From contig JAPEVC010000111.1 of assembly GCA_027946555.1 (NCBI GenBank), forward strand, positions 54,706 to 118,705: a stretch of DNA of 64,000 nucleotides, read 5' to 3'. Shown in pieces: positions 24,635 to 34,863 of this stretch; the stretch's first letter is position 1; each line of letters opens with the position of its first letter. The notes under the pieces were generated by a model that was given only the letters and a program-made list of their open reading frames with translations, did not search any database and was not told the origin of the DNA. The translations under genes were made by a program, and so were the position numbers. This DNA comes from Gnomoniopsis sp. IMI 355080. Taxonomy: Eukaryota; Ascomycota; Sordariomycetes; Diaporthales; Gnomoniaceae.

Positions 24635-24779
24635 ATCGTCTGTCGAATATCGAAAGCCGATGAGAAGGGCAATTCAGGGAGGTTGTTTTGTCGGATGTAC
24701 CATTTCAGGATTTGACTGAGAGGGTATGGGTTGCACTTTTATTATTGAAGCTGCATTTCGCACTGCAAGTATTCCCATG

Positions 24780-25080
24780 GTAGCTCGGAATCCGGACCTA
24801 CTTTTTCAAGGTTAGTGGCTGGTTAAATACCACGGTCCCTACCAACCAGGTACAAATTGTGGCGTAGCGTGGGACCGGATTTATATAGCTAATGCCTCAG
24901 GTTCGATTGCCCCTAACCTGCTACCTAATAGTAACGTACCGGCGAGGGATGGTGGGCAAAATTATGTATTATATAACAAGGCTCTTCCTAGAAAGCCTAG
25001 AAGCTAGCTATTCTAGTATATCGCCCGCAACTAGCAACTGGACCTCGTGAGGTCCCCCGAGTTCCGATACTCGCGGCCTG
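24780..25080. repeat. Possible decayed repeat / tRNA-like relic
   Basis: TA-rich sequence (ATGTATTATATAACAAGG, CTAGCTATTCTAGTATA) preceded by A-box-like TGGCGTAGCGTGG at 24860 and B-box-like GGTTCGATTGC at 24900, at tRNA-like distance. The arms do not fold properly, so it is not a working tRNA. TA enrichment is what repeat-induced point mutation would leave. A second copy elsewhere in the genome would be needed to call it a repeat. Confidence 0.22.
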
Positions 25081-26280
25081 CGCAGGTGTAGCAGTGGAAC
25101 GCTCTTCACTTGTCGACACATGTTTTGAGCCCTTCTTGCTCATTGTTTTCATCGTGACAGGGCACCTCTTTAAAGGTGTTGGGTCGTCGGTTGTGCGACT
25201 GGAGCTAATGTATCAACTAACAGCTGGACAAGTATATGCTTCATGAAATATCTATGTGCAGTACATATTTACCTGTACTTGTGCCGCATGATGTCGTGAA
25301 GACCATCACGGTAGTAACACGGCATATGAGCGCCAGCCAATTATACTTGCCCTAGTATCTCGACTGAGAACAAATGCCTTGCCTAATGGGTCACTGTTGT
25401 GAAGTGACACCTCAAGGGTCAGTGTCTCCTGACTGGAAATTGAACGGCGTACCTAGGGATTTCAATTGGGGACACGCCTGCGGCTCCATGCACATCCTGT
25501 GTGTGAACCGCATCGTCAGCGTCTACCTACCTTGAAAGGTAGATATGTTGATAGGTATCTCAAGATCTTGTTTTGAAGAAATCTCAGTCTCATTCCAGCT
25601 CGTGCGCCCTGTGAAAAGCTGACCTCATCTCAGCGTGCATACTCATACATCTCTCCACAGGCTCCTCCATTGCGGTTTCCACGATGCAACATTACTGCAC
25701 AGCAACGATACCTGCACCATCTTTTGACTTTCAGGAACGGAAAAAAGTTTCCCTTGCAGCAGGCCAAGCCCGTGATCTGCACAATGTTGGGTTGACATTT
25801 GCAAGTGTGAGTGGCATGTCGTTCGTGTCACGTGTGCATCTTGGACGATCACACGCGCCCAGCCCCGGATTATCGTCAATGCCTGACCCCTTAATGATCG
25901 CCAGCAGAAGTAGAAAGCCTACACGAGGTTCGGACGATAGTGATGCTGAACTGAACTTCGCAAGTTCTGAACGGTCAAAAAACAATAAAGAAAAGAAAAA
26001 AATATGTTGATGTGGAAGACGTTGGTATGCGTAAAGAATGATTAAGATGGCGGCTGCATTTCGCAAGGCTAAGCATCACGTCCAGCCTTGCACAACCAGA
26101 AACGGTCAAAGCGGAGGAAGCGGGTTTGCTTTGAGCGAGGTTTGGATTTTTTTCGGGTCGCGTGTTGATCATATAGGCATGATGGCTTCCAACTGGCTGG
26201 GCTGTTCGAGATGAGGCACATCTACGTATGAACACTTCACGTACCAAAGTTTGCTCTCGCAATGTCACTGAGTGTGATGG

Positions 26281-26286
26281 TATAAA
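26281..26286 (+). promoter_or_regulatory. TATA-like box
   Basis: TATAAA, 169 bp upstream of the ATG of the small secreted protein gene, with a C/T/A-rich leader between. Plausible core promoter of a highly expressed secreted protein; not tested. Confidence 0.4.
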
Positions 26287-26454
26287 GTAGATGGGATTCA
26301 CAGGGCAGGTTCCGAGCAGTTCCTGCGTCTTCCTCGTCTTCATTCACACACATACGCCCACGTACCGTGAAAACTGCCATATTTTTTGCTCAGTGCAATT
26401 CCCACATTCATTTTCCAAACAAATATCACTTGATAAATTCAATAATCCATCAAG

Positions 26455-26823
26455 ATGCAATACCACCTTGTTGTCGCCGCCCTCATCGCCGCCGTCTCGG
26501 CCCAGGCGTCCTCCCTTGCTGACGCCGACTTTGGCGACTGCACACCTACCATTGACTTCCAGCTCGGCCGTGCCGAGTTCAACCGCAAGGCTGACGAGGG
26601 AACCTTCTTCCCTACTGACGACACCCTTGTTGCCGGCAGTGGCCAGGGTGACGCCCTGAACCCCAACATCATCACCAACTTTGTCTGCGACCAACTGGTG
26701 AACGTGTGCGGTGCCAACGACGCTGCTCAGTCGGCTTGCGCTGATGCCCAGACGCTCGTGGAGGGCTTGGGAACCAAGGACCAGAGCACCGCTGATGCTT
26801 TCAACGAGGCTTTGGGCTTCTAA
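26455..26823 (+). CDS. Small secreted four-cysteine protein
   Basis: Predicted 122 aa, no intron. Residues 1-18 (MQYHLVVAALIAAVSAQA) are a clear signal peptide. The mature part of about 104 residues is acidic and has four cysteines (C29, C78, C85, C95) that could form two disulfides; it carries FFPTDDT and ITNFVCDQLVNVCGA. No membrane segment, no GPI-type tail and no known enzyme motif. Strong C-ending codon bias suggests high expression. Similar small secreted proteins occur widely in ascomycetes as cell-wall-associated or effector-like proteins; the function is not known to me. It stands alone, with about 1.8 kb and 1.5 kb of empty sequence on its sides. Confidence 0.8.
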   Translation: MQYHLVVAALIAAVSAQASSLADADFGDCTPTIDFQLGRAEFNRKADEGTFFPTDDTLVAGSGQGDALNPNIITNFVCDQLVNVCGANDAAQSACADAQTLVEGLGTKDQSTADAFNEALGF

Positions 26824-28361
26824 GTTGCAAGAGCTCGTTGATGGAGTCGAAGGTGGCGGTCATTTTGTGAGCTTGTGGTAGTTCGAGGACATGAGGCTGT
26901 TGCTGAGGACAAGTTGCCCAGCATTGGCTGAAAACCAAATATGCAATGTCGAACTACTGTATATGGTGTCATGTTAGCATACATAGAATGTAATGACTTG
27001 GCGTGGAATTGTTTTAATCAGCTCCGAGAAATGTTTCGTGATGAACTTGTCAAACATAGAACAGCAACTTTGTTGTCCTCGTCGGCTGTACTAGGTTGTA
27101 CTCTGGCGAGACTGATGAATAGGGCCCGCTTGATGCTTGATGATGCATTTGGGCTCTCACACTGCAGCAGTGACTCGGGTGCAGAATTGATTATTCGACC
27201 GTCGAATTACGTTCAGTGGGCAGGGATGTTCTTCACAAGGCACTTCCGGGAACATCACGCAGGATTTCTACGTTATGAGGAGTTCCAATTGAAAACGACC
27301 AACAGGATGAAAGGAGCTTCACGTTCCAAAGAACCATGAGTGAGTGAGGCGGCCTCGGAGCTGTCGCGGTGGTGTGCGGACGCGACGCGAATGCCGGGCT
27401 AAAGGATGGGTTAGTCCGTGCTGAGATTTTAAGTATCTAGGTACCCAGCAACAGGATGTGTCAATTGCCTCGTAAATGTTTAAAAGGAACAGTCGCTAGG
27501 GAGAAACATACAGCTGGAAAACAAAACAGGATTCAAGATCGGGCTTGAGCAGATCAATCTCGCGCTGTAGAGGTTTGTCTGGGACGACTTGCTTACTTTG
27601 TGGCGCAAGCAATACGGTAGGGTGCACGCCTCACAATTTCGCGTCACCGCATGTAATAGAGCCGCTAACTTCGAGTTTGATTACAATAGCTAATTCTTCT
27701 TCATGTCACCGCATCAAGCAGTGAGCATAATGAAAAAAAAGGGTTGACCAACAAAAATTCCCCCCAGGACGGCTCCGTAGAACAATCCAGACTGGTCAGC
27801 TCCACGATGTGCAATGCAGGCTTTCCAATCTACCATCCCTCATTCTTGAGCGAGGGATGGTCAGAGAAGGTAAGTATGAAGAAAAGAAAAAGGGAGAGAA
27901 AGGGAGAAAGAAGGCGGGAGGGTCAGCGCGTTTATATATTATTTGGGGGCTGGATTCTGCAGTTTGCCGGGGTCCTTCACCGCCTACTGATTTCTGCAAA
28001 TATGCTGGTCCAAGCTTCTTCGAGATCCACTTTTGGCTCACCTGCCTGCCTGCACGTAGGCATCCAGCCTGATGAGTGAGGATTGTCACCATGCTGAGGA
28101 TGGGCGATCTCGTCATGCTGAGAATTTGATATTGAAGGTTTGAGGCTCTTCTGGAATACACAGTATACCTCCATGGTACATGCGCACCGGGAATCGGAAT
28201 AGCCCACAAGCCACGTTCACGTCCTGAGCTCACGTGCGCCTTTACCTCGGAGTACGCAACACCAACAAACGACGACACAAACCATCTTCGGCATTTATCC
28301 ATATGACTTCCAGAACAAAAATTAGCCATTCAGGCAGCAATCTACAACTGCCGTCACCATC
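26824..28361. other. Intergenic region
   Basis: About 1.5 kb. Open frames of up to 177 codons on the minus strand and 132 on the plus strand have no recognisable family and no good splice context. A purine-rich stretch (AAGAAAAGAAAAAGGGAGAG) lies near 27878. Contains the promoter of the 621-aa membrane protein gene. Confidence 0.45.
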
Positions 28362-30227
28362 ATGGGCAGGTTAGGTCCCCTCACCTCGATGGCCTTGGGC
28401 CGGTCGCCTTACGACGACGTGGTCTACGGTGAAGGAGAGGATGATCCACGCGATCCATTACAACTATACGATGAGCGCGGTCGCCCCGTCAATCCGGAGA
28501 CGAAGCGCGTCAACAGAGACATCATCCGCTCGCACAACGAAGTAATGCTGGTGATCGGCGTCGTCGAGTCCGAGAACACCTTTGATGAGCTGAGGGCTGA
28601 GCATCAGAGGCGTCATGCGCACGAGCGACATGACGAGGCCGTGGGCAGGAACCTGGAGTGGGCCGCCAGGGTATGTGAGCTTGGCGGCGTATGGGGAATT
28701 GGTGGGATGAGGCAGCGCATCTTGCTGTACCAGGACTACTCGCATGTGCCCTTCTCGAGACTGTTCCAGTTCGAGCGGCGAAGGCAGTCTGCCACAAGCT
28801 TGTGGCTTCATGGCTTGCCAGCCTTTGTGGTAGCGAACGCGCTGGACTTCCCTTGGTTCGCCGACCGCATCATGAAGAGCATTCTCCTCAAATCGGCATT
28901 CATCTACATGCAGACGTCGTTGAAGCTATGGATTTTCCTGCAGAGATTGCAATTGCTACCCGCCTCAGCTTCGCCGTGGCTTCCCAACTGGAAGTTCTTC
29001 ATCCCTTTTACGAGCTCTTCGGTCATCCCTGCCTGTCCGTGTCCATCCTCACTCAATGTGCGCTCCGTGGCAGGATGGTTGGGAAGTGTGGCGCTGAGTG
29101 CATGTCCATTCGTGGCATTCTACGTCGTCAATGGAATATGTCTAGCCGCTGCGGACCTGATCTACGAAGAGCTCTACGACTTACTTCCCAACCCATCTAG
29201 TTCCGAGCAGACACGGCCACCAGGTAACGGGTTCGTTCTGCAACGCATTGCTGAAGATCGGGAAGCTGAGGTTCCACGAGCACAACCCGTCACCAGACGA
29301 GAGTCCTCAGAGGTATTACCTGTGGAGACCGCGCTAAATCAAACTACATCTGGTTCATCACAGGATGACAACGCCTTGGATCAGCCTCGTTCCAGCGACC
29401 AGACTACCGCAATTGACGCCACCCGCGGGCAGACTCCAGATGAGCGCAGTACCACCCCTCCCGGCCGCCCAGAGAACACCCCAACTTCTCCCTCCAGGCC
29501 CAGGAGTCTTCCCCGCCGTTCCCACGCCTCCAACACGGAGGATTTCAGCTCTGACGATGAGGCCACAGAAGAGGTTGTCAGCGCGACTCTCATTAGTTTT
29601 GATGTCGAGAACAATCCCGATAATCCCGACCCCAACGATGCTAACATTCCACCTGGGGTATGGTCCGCCGAGCTACGGCCCAATCCAAGCAATGACTCGC
29701 CCAGTGGTCGGGACGGCGAGGACGGTTCTGCCAAACGCTCGTCATCGCTACGGATGTACAGGGACAATGCTCTGACACAGCTTCCGGCCACCATTGCCGC
29801 GGGCATCCTAGCCCGCAGGGCATCGTCCATCCTTTTGGCGCCATTGGAGGCGTCATCATTAAGAGAAATCGCATGGCTGTGGTGCCGAGCCAGAGGAATG
29901 TCAACGAGCAGATTGTGGGAGCCAGTGTGGTTCTGGCCGTTCGTGTGGCGGAGTACCCGTGAGGGTTTCTTCGGTTGGACTTTTGATCTCGGCGCAGGAT
30001 TTTCATTTGGTTCGGCGGTCAACTTCGTCGGCCTAGAGTTGGCCTACCTCTTGATTGACACGTCTTTATGGAGCCTGATCCCGTTGACCGTCTCGCGATA
30101 CCTGATTTCAGAGGAGGAATGGGAAAAGAGGCACAAGGCCGCGGAGCAGAGAGAGCAGGCTCAGCAACAGCAACAGCAAGTGGAGGGTGCATCTCAGGCA
30201 GCCGACGTCATCCAACCGCCAACTTGA
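28362..30227 (+). CDS. Multi-pass membrane protein, unknown function, 621 aa
   Basis: Intronless frame starting MGRLGPLTSMALGRSPYDD. The N-terminal ~100 residues are charged and soluble (NRDIIRSHNEVMLVIGVVES). Hydrophobic stretches follow at roughly 145-160, 170-195 and 230-265 (LSACPFVAFYVVNGICLAAA), then a Ser/Pro/Thr/Asp-rich, disordered loop of about 200 residues, and a second membrane block near 470-600 (FSFGSAVNFVGLELAYLLID). The tail is Gln-rich. The layout, two membrane blocks around a long disordered loop, is seen in fungal organelle membrane proteins, but I do not recognise the family and assign no function. Frame length, composition and codon use make it a real gene. Confidence 0.75.
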   Translation: MGRLGPLTSMALGRSPYDDVVYGEGEDDPRDPLQLYDERGRPVNPETKRVNRDIIRSHNEVMLVIGVVESENTFDELRAEHQRRHAHERHDEAVGRNLEWAARVCELGGVWGIGGMRQRILLYQDYSHVPFSRLFQFERRRQSATSLWLHGLPAFVVANALDFPWFADRIMKSILLKSAFIYMQTSLKLWIFLQRLQLLPASASPWLPNWKFFIPFTSSSVIPACPCPSSLNVRSVAGWLGSVALSACPFVAFYVVNGICLAAADLIYEELYDLLPNPSSSEQTRPPGNGFVLQRIAEDREAEVPRAQPVTRRESSEVLPVETALNQTTSGSSQDDNALDQPRSSDQTTAIDATRGQTPDERSTTPPGRPENTPTSPSRPRSLPRRSHASNTEDFSSDDEATEEVVSATLISFDVENNPDNPDPNDANIPPGVWSAELRPNPSNDSPSGRDGEDGSAKRSSSLRMYRDNALTQLPATIAAGILARRASSILLAPLEASSLREIAWLWCRARGMSTSRLWEPVWFWPFVWRSTREGFFGWTFDLGAGFSFGSAVNFVGLELAYLLIDTSLWSLIPLTVSRYLISEEEWEKRHKAAEQREQAQQQQQQVEGASQAADVIQPPT

Positions 30228-31524
30228 TGAGACTTTTAGGCTGTCCGCTCGTGTGGATGGTGGGAAATGCGCGGGCGTGTATAGGAATATTCGAAAGCAC
30301 GAGTTTCCGTATTGGCAGAAGCCTATGATCCCACCGGGTCCGTCGCCCCTTAAATGTAGAGGGAGTAGTCGACGACACACTGGGCCTTTTTCAAATGGCA
30401 TTGCGTGAGCTGCGCCGCCGACTTGATGGCACTCCATCAGCAGTCAGTAGCGCAACGGTGTTTTGCCTTTTGTCGAAACAAGGCTTCAAGTGGATGAACA
30501 AGCTTATCAGGATGAGCCTGCCGTCTTTGGAGGACTCTTTATCCATTGCCCGAATGAGCTAATAGGGACGGGGGAGCATTCGAGCGCAGGTGGGGTCAGA
30601 AATTGAAGCAGCACGGAGCGCTGGTAGCGGTGGATGTGGCTGAGACGGAGGGCTCACTTGGATTGCAAGATGACTATCGAGATATCAGATTAGTGGGAGT
30701 CAAAGGTCCATTGTCATATTGACATGGGAGCTAACGGAAGGCGAGCGTATATTGCGAAGACGCAGTCTGCCACCCCTGCCCTTCTGTGTCCCTATTCTTG
30801 CCGGATGATTTGGAAGCACAAGCGATGTAAAGTCCATCTACATCGTTGCATTCACGACCAGCTGGTGCCTCCGAATCCTAATAGTCACCACTTAGAGGTT
30901 TTGTTTGAGCAACGCCTTCACTTGTGTCTATGAATGCTGCTAGCATACTCACGCATCCGAAACCACTCACATGAGCACCTGGCACACGTTGAATGATGCA
31001 GATCCGCCCCGAGACCGATGAGGCAGGCCGAATCTGATATGAAGAAAAGATGCTTCATCAAAGGATGTACTGTACCTATCTGCTATCCCTTTCAATGACA
31101 TTGTACGGTACTAAGTGAGGCTCATCTACCTGCAAGTCTACGGACCGAGCCGTGATGCGGTTATGTACCTGGGAGTAACTAAATTATCTTGACGAGCAAA
31201 TGAGAGGGCGGCAGTATTTTGCTGACCACTAGAGTGGAGACTGTGGGGAAGCAGGGGTCTGTTCTCGGCGCCGATTTCGCAGAGAGTTTTTGGAGCTGGG
31301 AGACTTGGGAGGGCCATGCTAGTAGTCACCGTAAGTTGTCAATATCTTTTTTGCTCTTACGCTTGCTAACACATACTATTGTCGTGTCCCTGTGACTTTC
31401 CCTGTGACCTCTGTTGACTCATCTTTTTGGGCGCACCACAATCGCCGTCCGAGAAACGACATGTCCGCTTGAGTTCTCAAAAACCCACATCCCACCTTTT
31501 TCGAGACCATCGCTCCATCTCGCC
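30228..31524. other. Intergenic region with ILV3 promoter
   Basis: About 1.3 kb, small unrecognised frames only. The right end contains the TGACTCA element and a pyrimidine-rich leader of the dihydroxy-acid dehydratase gene. Confidence 0.5.
31415..31421 (+). promoter_or_regulatory. Gcn4/CPC1-type binding site
   Basis: Perfect TGACTCA, 103 bp upstream of the ILV3 start codon. This is the consensus bound by the bZIP factors Gcn4 (yeast) and CPC1/CpcA (filamentous fungi), which induce amino-acid biosynthesis genes, including the branched-chain pathway, on starvation. Its position before this gene makes it a likely functional site. Confidence 0.75.
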
Positions 31525-33433
31525 ATGACGCTGCCCTCCCTCTTGAGAGCCAGGGCTCCTCGGGCGCTGGCAGCAGGCCGGCGTCTGGCCTCTAGCAACA
31601 ATTTGTATGCCCTATACGGCCCAATTGATCATGTACAGCCCTTCAAATTCATGCTGACCATGTCTGTCTCGCAGCCGCCTGCTTTCTACCACCGGGCCCC
31701 GCCAAGCCGACGAGAAGAAGCTCAACAAAGTGTCGGGCAACATTACGCAGCCCAAATCCCAGGGTGCCTCACAAGCCATGCTCTACGCGACGGGCTTGTC
31801 AGAAGACGACATGAACAAGGCCCAGGTCGGCATCTCGTCCGTGTGGTACGAGGGCAACCCGTGCAACATGCACCTGAACGACCTCTCCGATATGGTCAAG
31901 CAGTCCGTCGCCAAAGCCGGTCTGATCCCTTACCGCTTCAACACCATCGGTGTGTCCGATGGTATCAGTATGGGCACCACCGGCATGCGCTACTCGCTGC
32001 AAAGCCGTGAGATCATCGCCGACAGTATCGAGACCGTCATGCAGGGCCAGTGGTACGACGCCAACGTATCGCTGCCGGGGTGCGACAAGAACATGCCTGG
32101 TGTTTTGATGGCCATGGGCCGTGTCAACAGACCTAGCATTATGGTGTACGGAGGCAGCATCAAGCCTGGGTGCTCCAAGGCAGGCAAGCCACTTGACATT
32201 GTGTCGGCGTTCCAGGCATATGGACAGTACATCACCGGCGAGATCACCGAGGAGGAGCGCTTCGACATCATCCGCCACGCCTGCCCCGGCGCGGGTGCTT
32301 GTGGTGGCATGTACACGGCCAACACCATGGCCAGTGCCGCCGAGGTGCTCGGCATGACTCTCCCTGGCAGTTCGTCCTTCCCTGCCGTCAGTGCGGCCAA
32401 ACGGGCTGAGTGTGAGGCCGTGGGTCCTGCTGTCCGGAATCTGTTGAAGGAGGACATCCGTCCCAGCGATATTCTCACGCGTGCCGCCTTTGAAAACGCC
32501 ATGGTCCTCATCAGCATCCTCGGCGGAAGCACCAACGCCGTGCTGCACTTGATGCCCATCGCTGAGGCTGCGGGTGTCAAACTGACGATTGACGACTTCC
32601 AAGCTGTTTCGGACCGGACACCGCTTCTGGCCGATCTGAAGCCCTCGGGCAAGTACGTCTTTGAGGACCTCTACAACGCCGGCGGAATCCCCGCTCTTCT
32701 CAAATTCCTCCTCAAGGAGGGTCTCATCGATGGCTCCCAAATGTCGGTGACGGGTAAGACAATGAAGGAGAACCTCGAGAAATTCCCAGCGTTTCCTGAA
32801 GACCAGCCCATTATTCGTCCACTCAGCAACCCTATCAAGAAGACAGGCCACATCCAGATCCTGCGCGGTTCCCTGGCGCCCGGCGGCTCGGTGGCCAAGA
32901 TTACCGGCAAGGAGGGTCTGGTGTTCAAGGGCAAGGCGAAGGTGTACGATGCCGAGGATCTCTTCATCAAGGCGCTCGAGAAGGGTGAGATCAAGAAGGG
33001 CGAGAAGACCGTCGTCATCATTCGGTACGAGGGTCCCAAGGGCGGGCCCGGCATGCCGGAGATGCTGAAGCCTAGCTCGGCGATCATGGGTGCGGGCTTG
33101 GGCCAGGATGTAGCTCTGTTGACCGACGGACGCTTCTCGGGTGGCAGCCACGGCTTCATTATCGGGCACGTGGTGCCTGAGGCGATGGAGGGCGGGCCGA
33201 TTGCGCTGGTGCAGGACGGCGATGGGGTCGTGATTGATGCGGAGAAGCGAGTGATTGACTTGCAGGTGTCGGATGCGGAGTTGAAGGCGAGGAAAGAGAA
33301 GTGGGTGAGGCCGCAGCATCGTGTGCTGAGAGGCACGTTGGCCAAGTATGCGACGCTGGTGAGTGATGCTAGCAAGGGCTGCATCACGGATGATAAGCTC
33401 TTGACCATGTCGACGGACGGTAAGGCGGCATAA
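31525..33433 (+). CDS. ILV3: Dihydroxy-acid dehydratase, mitochondrial
   Basis: Predicted 612 aa from exons 31525-31604 and 31675-33433 (GTATGC donor, CGCAG acceptor, Phe codon split). The first ~35 residues (TLPSLLRARAPRALAAGRR) are a basic, Ser/Ala/Leu-rich mitochondrial transit peptide. The enzyme dehydrates 2,3-dihydroxy-isovalerate and 2,3-dihydroxy-3-methylvalerate to the 2-keto acids, the common third step of valine and isoleucine synthesis (and, through valine, of leucine and pantothenate). Fe-S cluster cysteines are visible: C163 in GCDKNMPG, and C230 and C236 in CPGAGACGGMYTANTM. ILGGSTNAVLH and DGRFSGGSHGF near the C-terminus are diagnostic family blocks. Full-length compared with known fungal enzymes. 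Likely under cross-pathway control through the TGACTCA site. Confidence 0.97.
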
Positions 33434-33795
33434 AAGGGGGTCCCCGAGAGGTAGCTGGTGCAAGTATTGCGATGTATAATAGATACCATGATTTGGGATT
33501 ATTTGGAGGCGCGAACACACAAAAGTCACTTGATTTCTAATTTTCAACCAGACTTCAGCTGATGTCTAGCTGGCTAAGTTTTTGTCCAAAACCCCCCGTG
33601 GAATCATTGCCATGGATAGTGGGACAGTAGACCCTTCCATCAAATGACGGTCGAGCGGATAATTCCCCCTTCTGGGACAAAAGGACACACCATAAACGGA
33701 GAGCAGCAAAAGGTATCTGAGAATCATCGTCTAGAAACCAAACACCCCAGCCATGCAGAATCAGAACCGCAGCCGTAGGCCCTGGGAGGGCCAAT
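33434..33795. other. Convergent intergenic region
   Basis: 362 bp between the ILV3 and acyltransferase stop codons. No gene seen; serves as 3' untranslated and termination sequence for both. Confidence 0.6.
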
Positions 33796-34863
33796 TCATT
33801 TCTTCTTCCAAGCCTCCACAAACTTCGCCTTGTCTGTCACGGTCAAACCCACCCTCTTGTTCCGACCCAGGCGGGCCAAAGTCTCAGCCACACGATCCAA
33901 TACCCTCTGCTCTTCAAAGCTCACAGCATCATCCTCGCTACCTCTCGCTCTTGTTCCACTCCTTGTCTCCACACCACTGCTTTCGCCGACTCCGTTCACC
34001 ATGCCCGCGGTATTGTAGATGGCATCCGCAATACGTATCCGCATCACATGCGTGGGCCGGCTCAACAAGCGCCACAGAAAGCGCCACCAAGCTCCAGGTA
34101 CTGGCGTGGTGATATCCGGCGCTGTATACCGGATACTCACGGGGAAGATCTTGACATCCCCAGGCACGGTCAGCAAGCTCGGCGAGAAGGGCAAGATGCC
34201 CGTGCCATTCGTTGTGGCACACTCGGGGAACACGGCGACAACCCGCCCGGGATTCTGGGCCAGCAGCTCCGCGACAGTGGTGAGCTTGCCGTCGTTGCCG
34301 CCGAGGGGCTCGGTACGCAGCTGCGAGGCGCTGAGGGCCTGCCAGAGGGCGCGCCACAGGCCGACGCGCACAACCTGACGGCTTGCGGGGTAGCTGATGG
34401 TGAAGATGGGGTCGAAGACGGCAGCGAGGTAGACGGCGTCGATGGGGGAGGTGAAGCTGGCGGCGATGACGCTGGCGGGCGGGGCGCCGGGCATGCGCTC
34501 GGGGGGCTGCTGGGACAGCGAGCCGCGCTTGACGCCGTCGAGTTGCAGGTCGCCCCAGAAGATCCAGGCGATAAAGAGGAAGCCCCAGGTGAAGAGCTTC
34601 TGGAGGGCCTGCGGAAGGAAGGGGATGTTGGAGGCGCAGAGGAAGAAGGCTGTGTAGAGCACGAGGACAAAGAGCCGCGGCACGAAGAGGATGAGGTGGA
34701 AGAGCTTTGTGGGCGTCGAGGAGGGCGGCGCGTGCGGGATGAAGGGAGAGATGCCGGAGCCTGGACGAAGAAGGGATTTGTTAGTCTGATGTGGGAAATC
34801 TATTGTTGGGATGGAAACGCATGGATACTTGCCTCTATCGCGGAATTGGGAGAACTTCTCCAT
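33796..34863 (-). CDS. LOA1: Loa1/Vps66-like acyltransferase (PlsC fold)
   Basis: Predicted 331 aa from exons 34863-34833 and 34760-33796. The intron starts with GCAAGT, not GT, and ends TCCAG; it contains the branch-like ACTAAC. Splicing gives MEKFSQFRDRGSGISPF, the expected start of this family. A hydrophobic block follows (about 30-75, LILFVPRLFVLVLYTAFFL). The PlsC motifs are visible but altered: FTSPID stands where HxxxxD is usual (Phe at the His position), and FPECATTNG where FPEGT is usual. Yeast Loa1/Vps66 is an ER/lipid-droplet lysophosphatidic acid acyltransferase influencing droplet size and vacuolar sorting. The altered His may be a trait of this subfamily. Convergent with ILV3. 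Confidence 0.82.
   Translation of the reverse strand: MEKFSQFRDRGKYPCVSIPTIDFPHQTNKSLLRPGSGISPFIPHAPPSSTPTKLFHLILFVPRLFVLVLYTAFFLCASNIPFLPQALQKLFTWGFLFIAWIFWGDLQLDGVKRGSLSQQPPERMPGAPPASVIAASFTSPIDAVYLAAVFDPIFTISYPASRQVVRVGLWRALWQALSASQLRTEPLGGNDGKLTTVAELLAQNPGRVVAVFPECATTNGTGILPFSPSLLTVPGDVKIFPVSIRYTAPDITTPVPGAWWRFLWRLLSRPTHVMRIRIADAIYNTAGMVNGVGESSGVETRSGTRARGSEDDAVSFEEQRVLDRVAETLARLGRNKRVGLTVTDKAKFVEAWKKK

Larger units (their letters stand above)
24635..26454. other. Intergenic region with TA-rich patch
   Basis: About 1.8 kb without a recognised gene. The part 24780-25080 is rich in TA steps and contains a short tRNA-like stretch and a small perfect hairpin (GACCTC-GT-GAGGTC at 25044-25057 approximately). 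Remaining sequence shows only short open frames. The right end is the promoter of the small secreted protein gene. Confidence 0.45.

Noticed and set aside
24853..24920. tRNA gene
   Set aside because: A- and B-box-like words are present, but the T-stem does not pair and the acceptor stem has two mismatches; at best a relic.
27796..28329. 177-codon minus-strand frame upstream of the 621-aa membrane protein gene
   Set aside because: No recognisable domain, low-complexity end and position in the promoter of a convincing gene.
31799..33547. 582-codon open frame on the minus strand opposite ILV3
   Set aside because: It mirrors ILV3 codon bias (few C/T-starting stops on the complement); Leu/Arg/His-rich product without any family resemblance.
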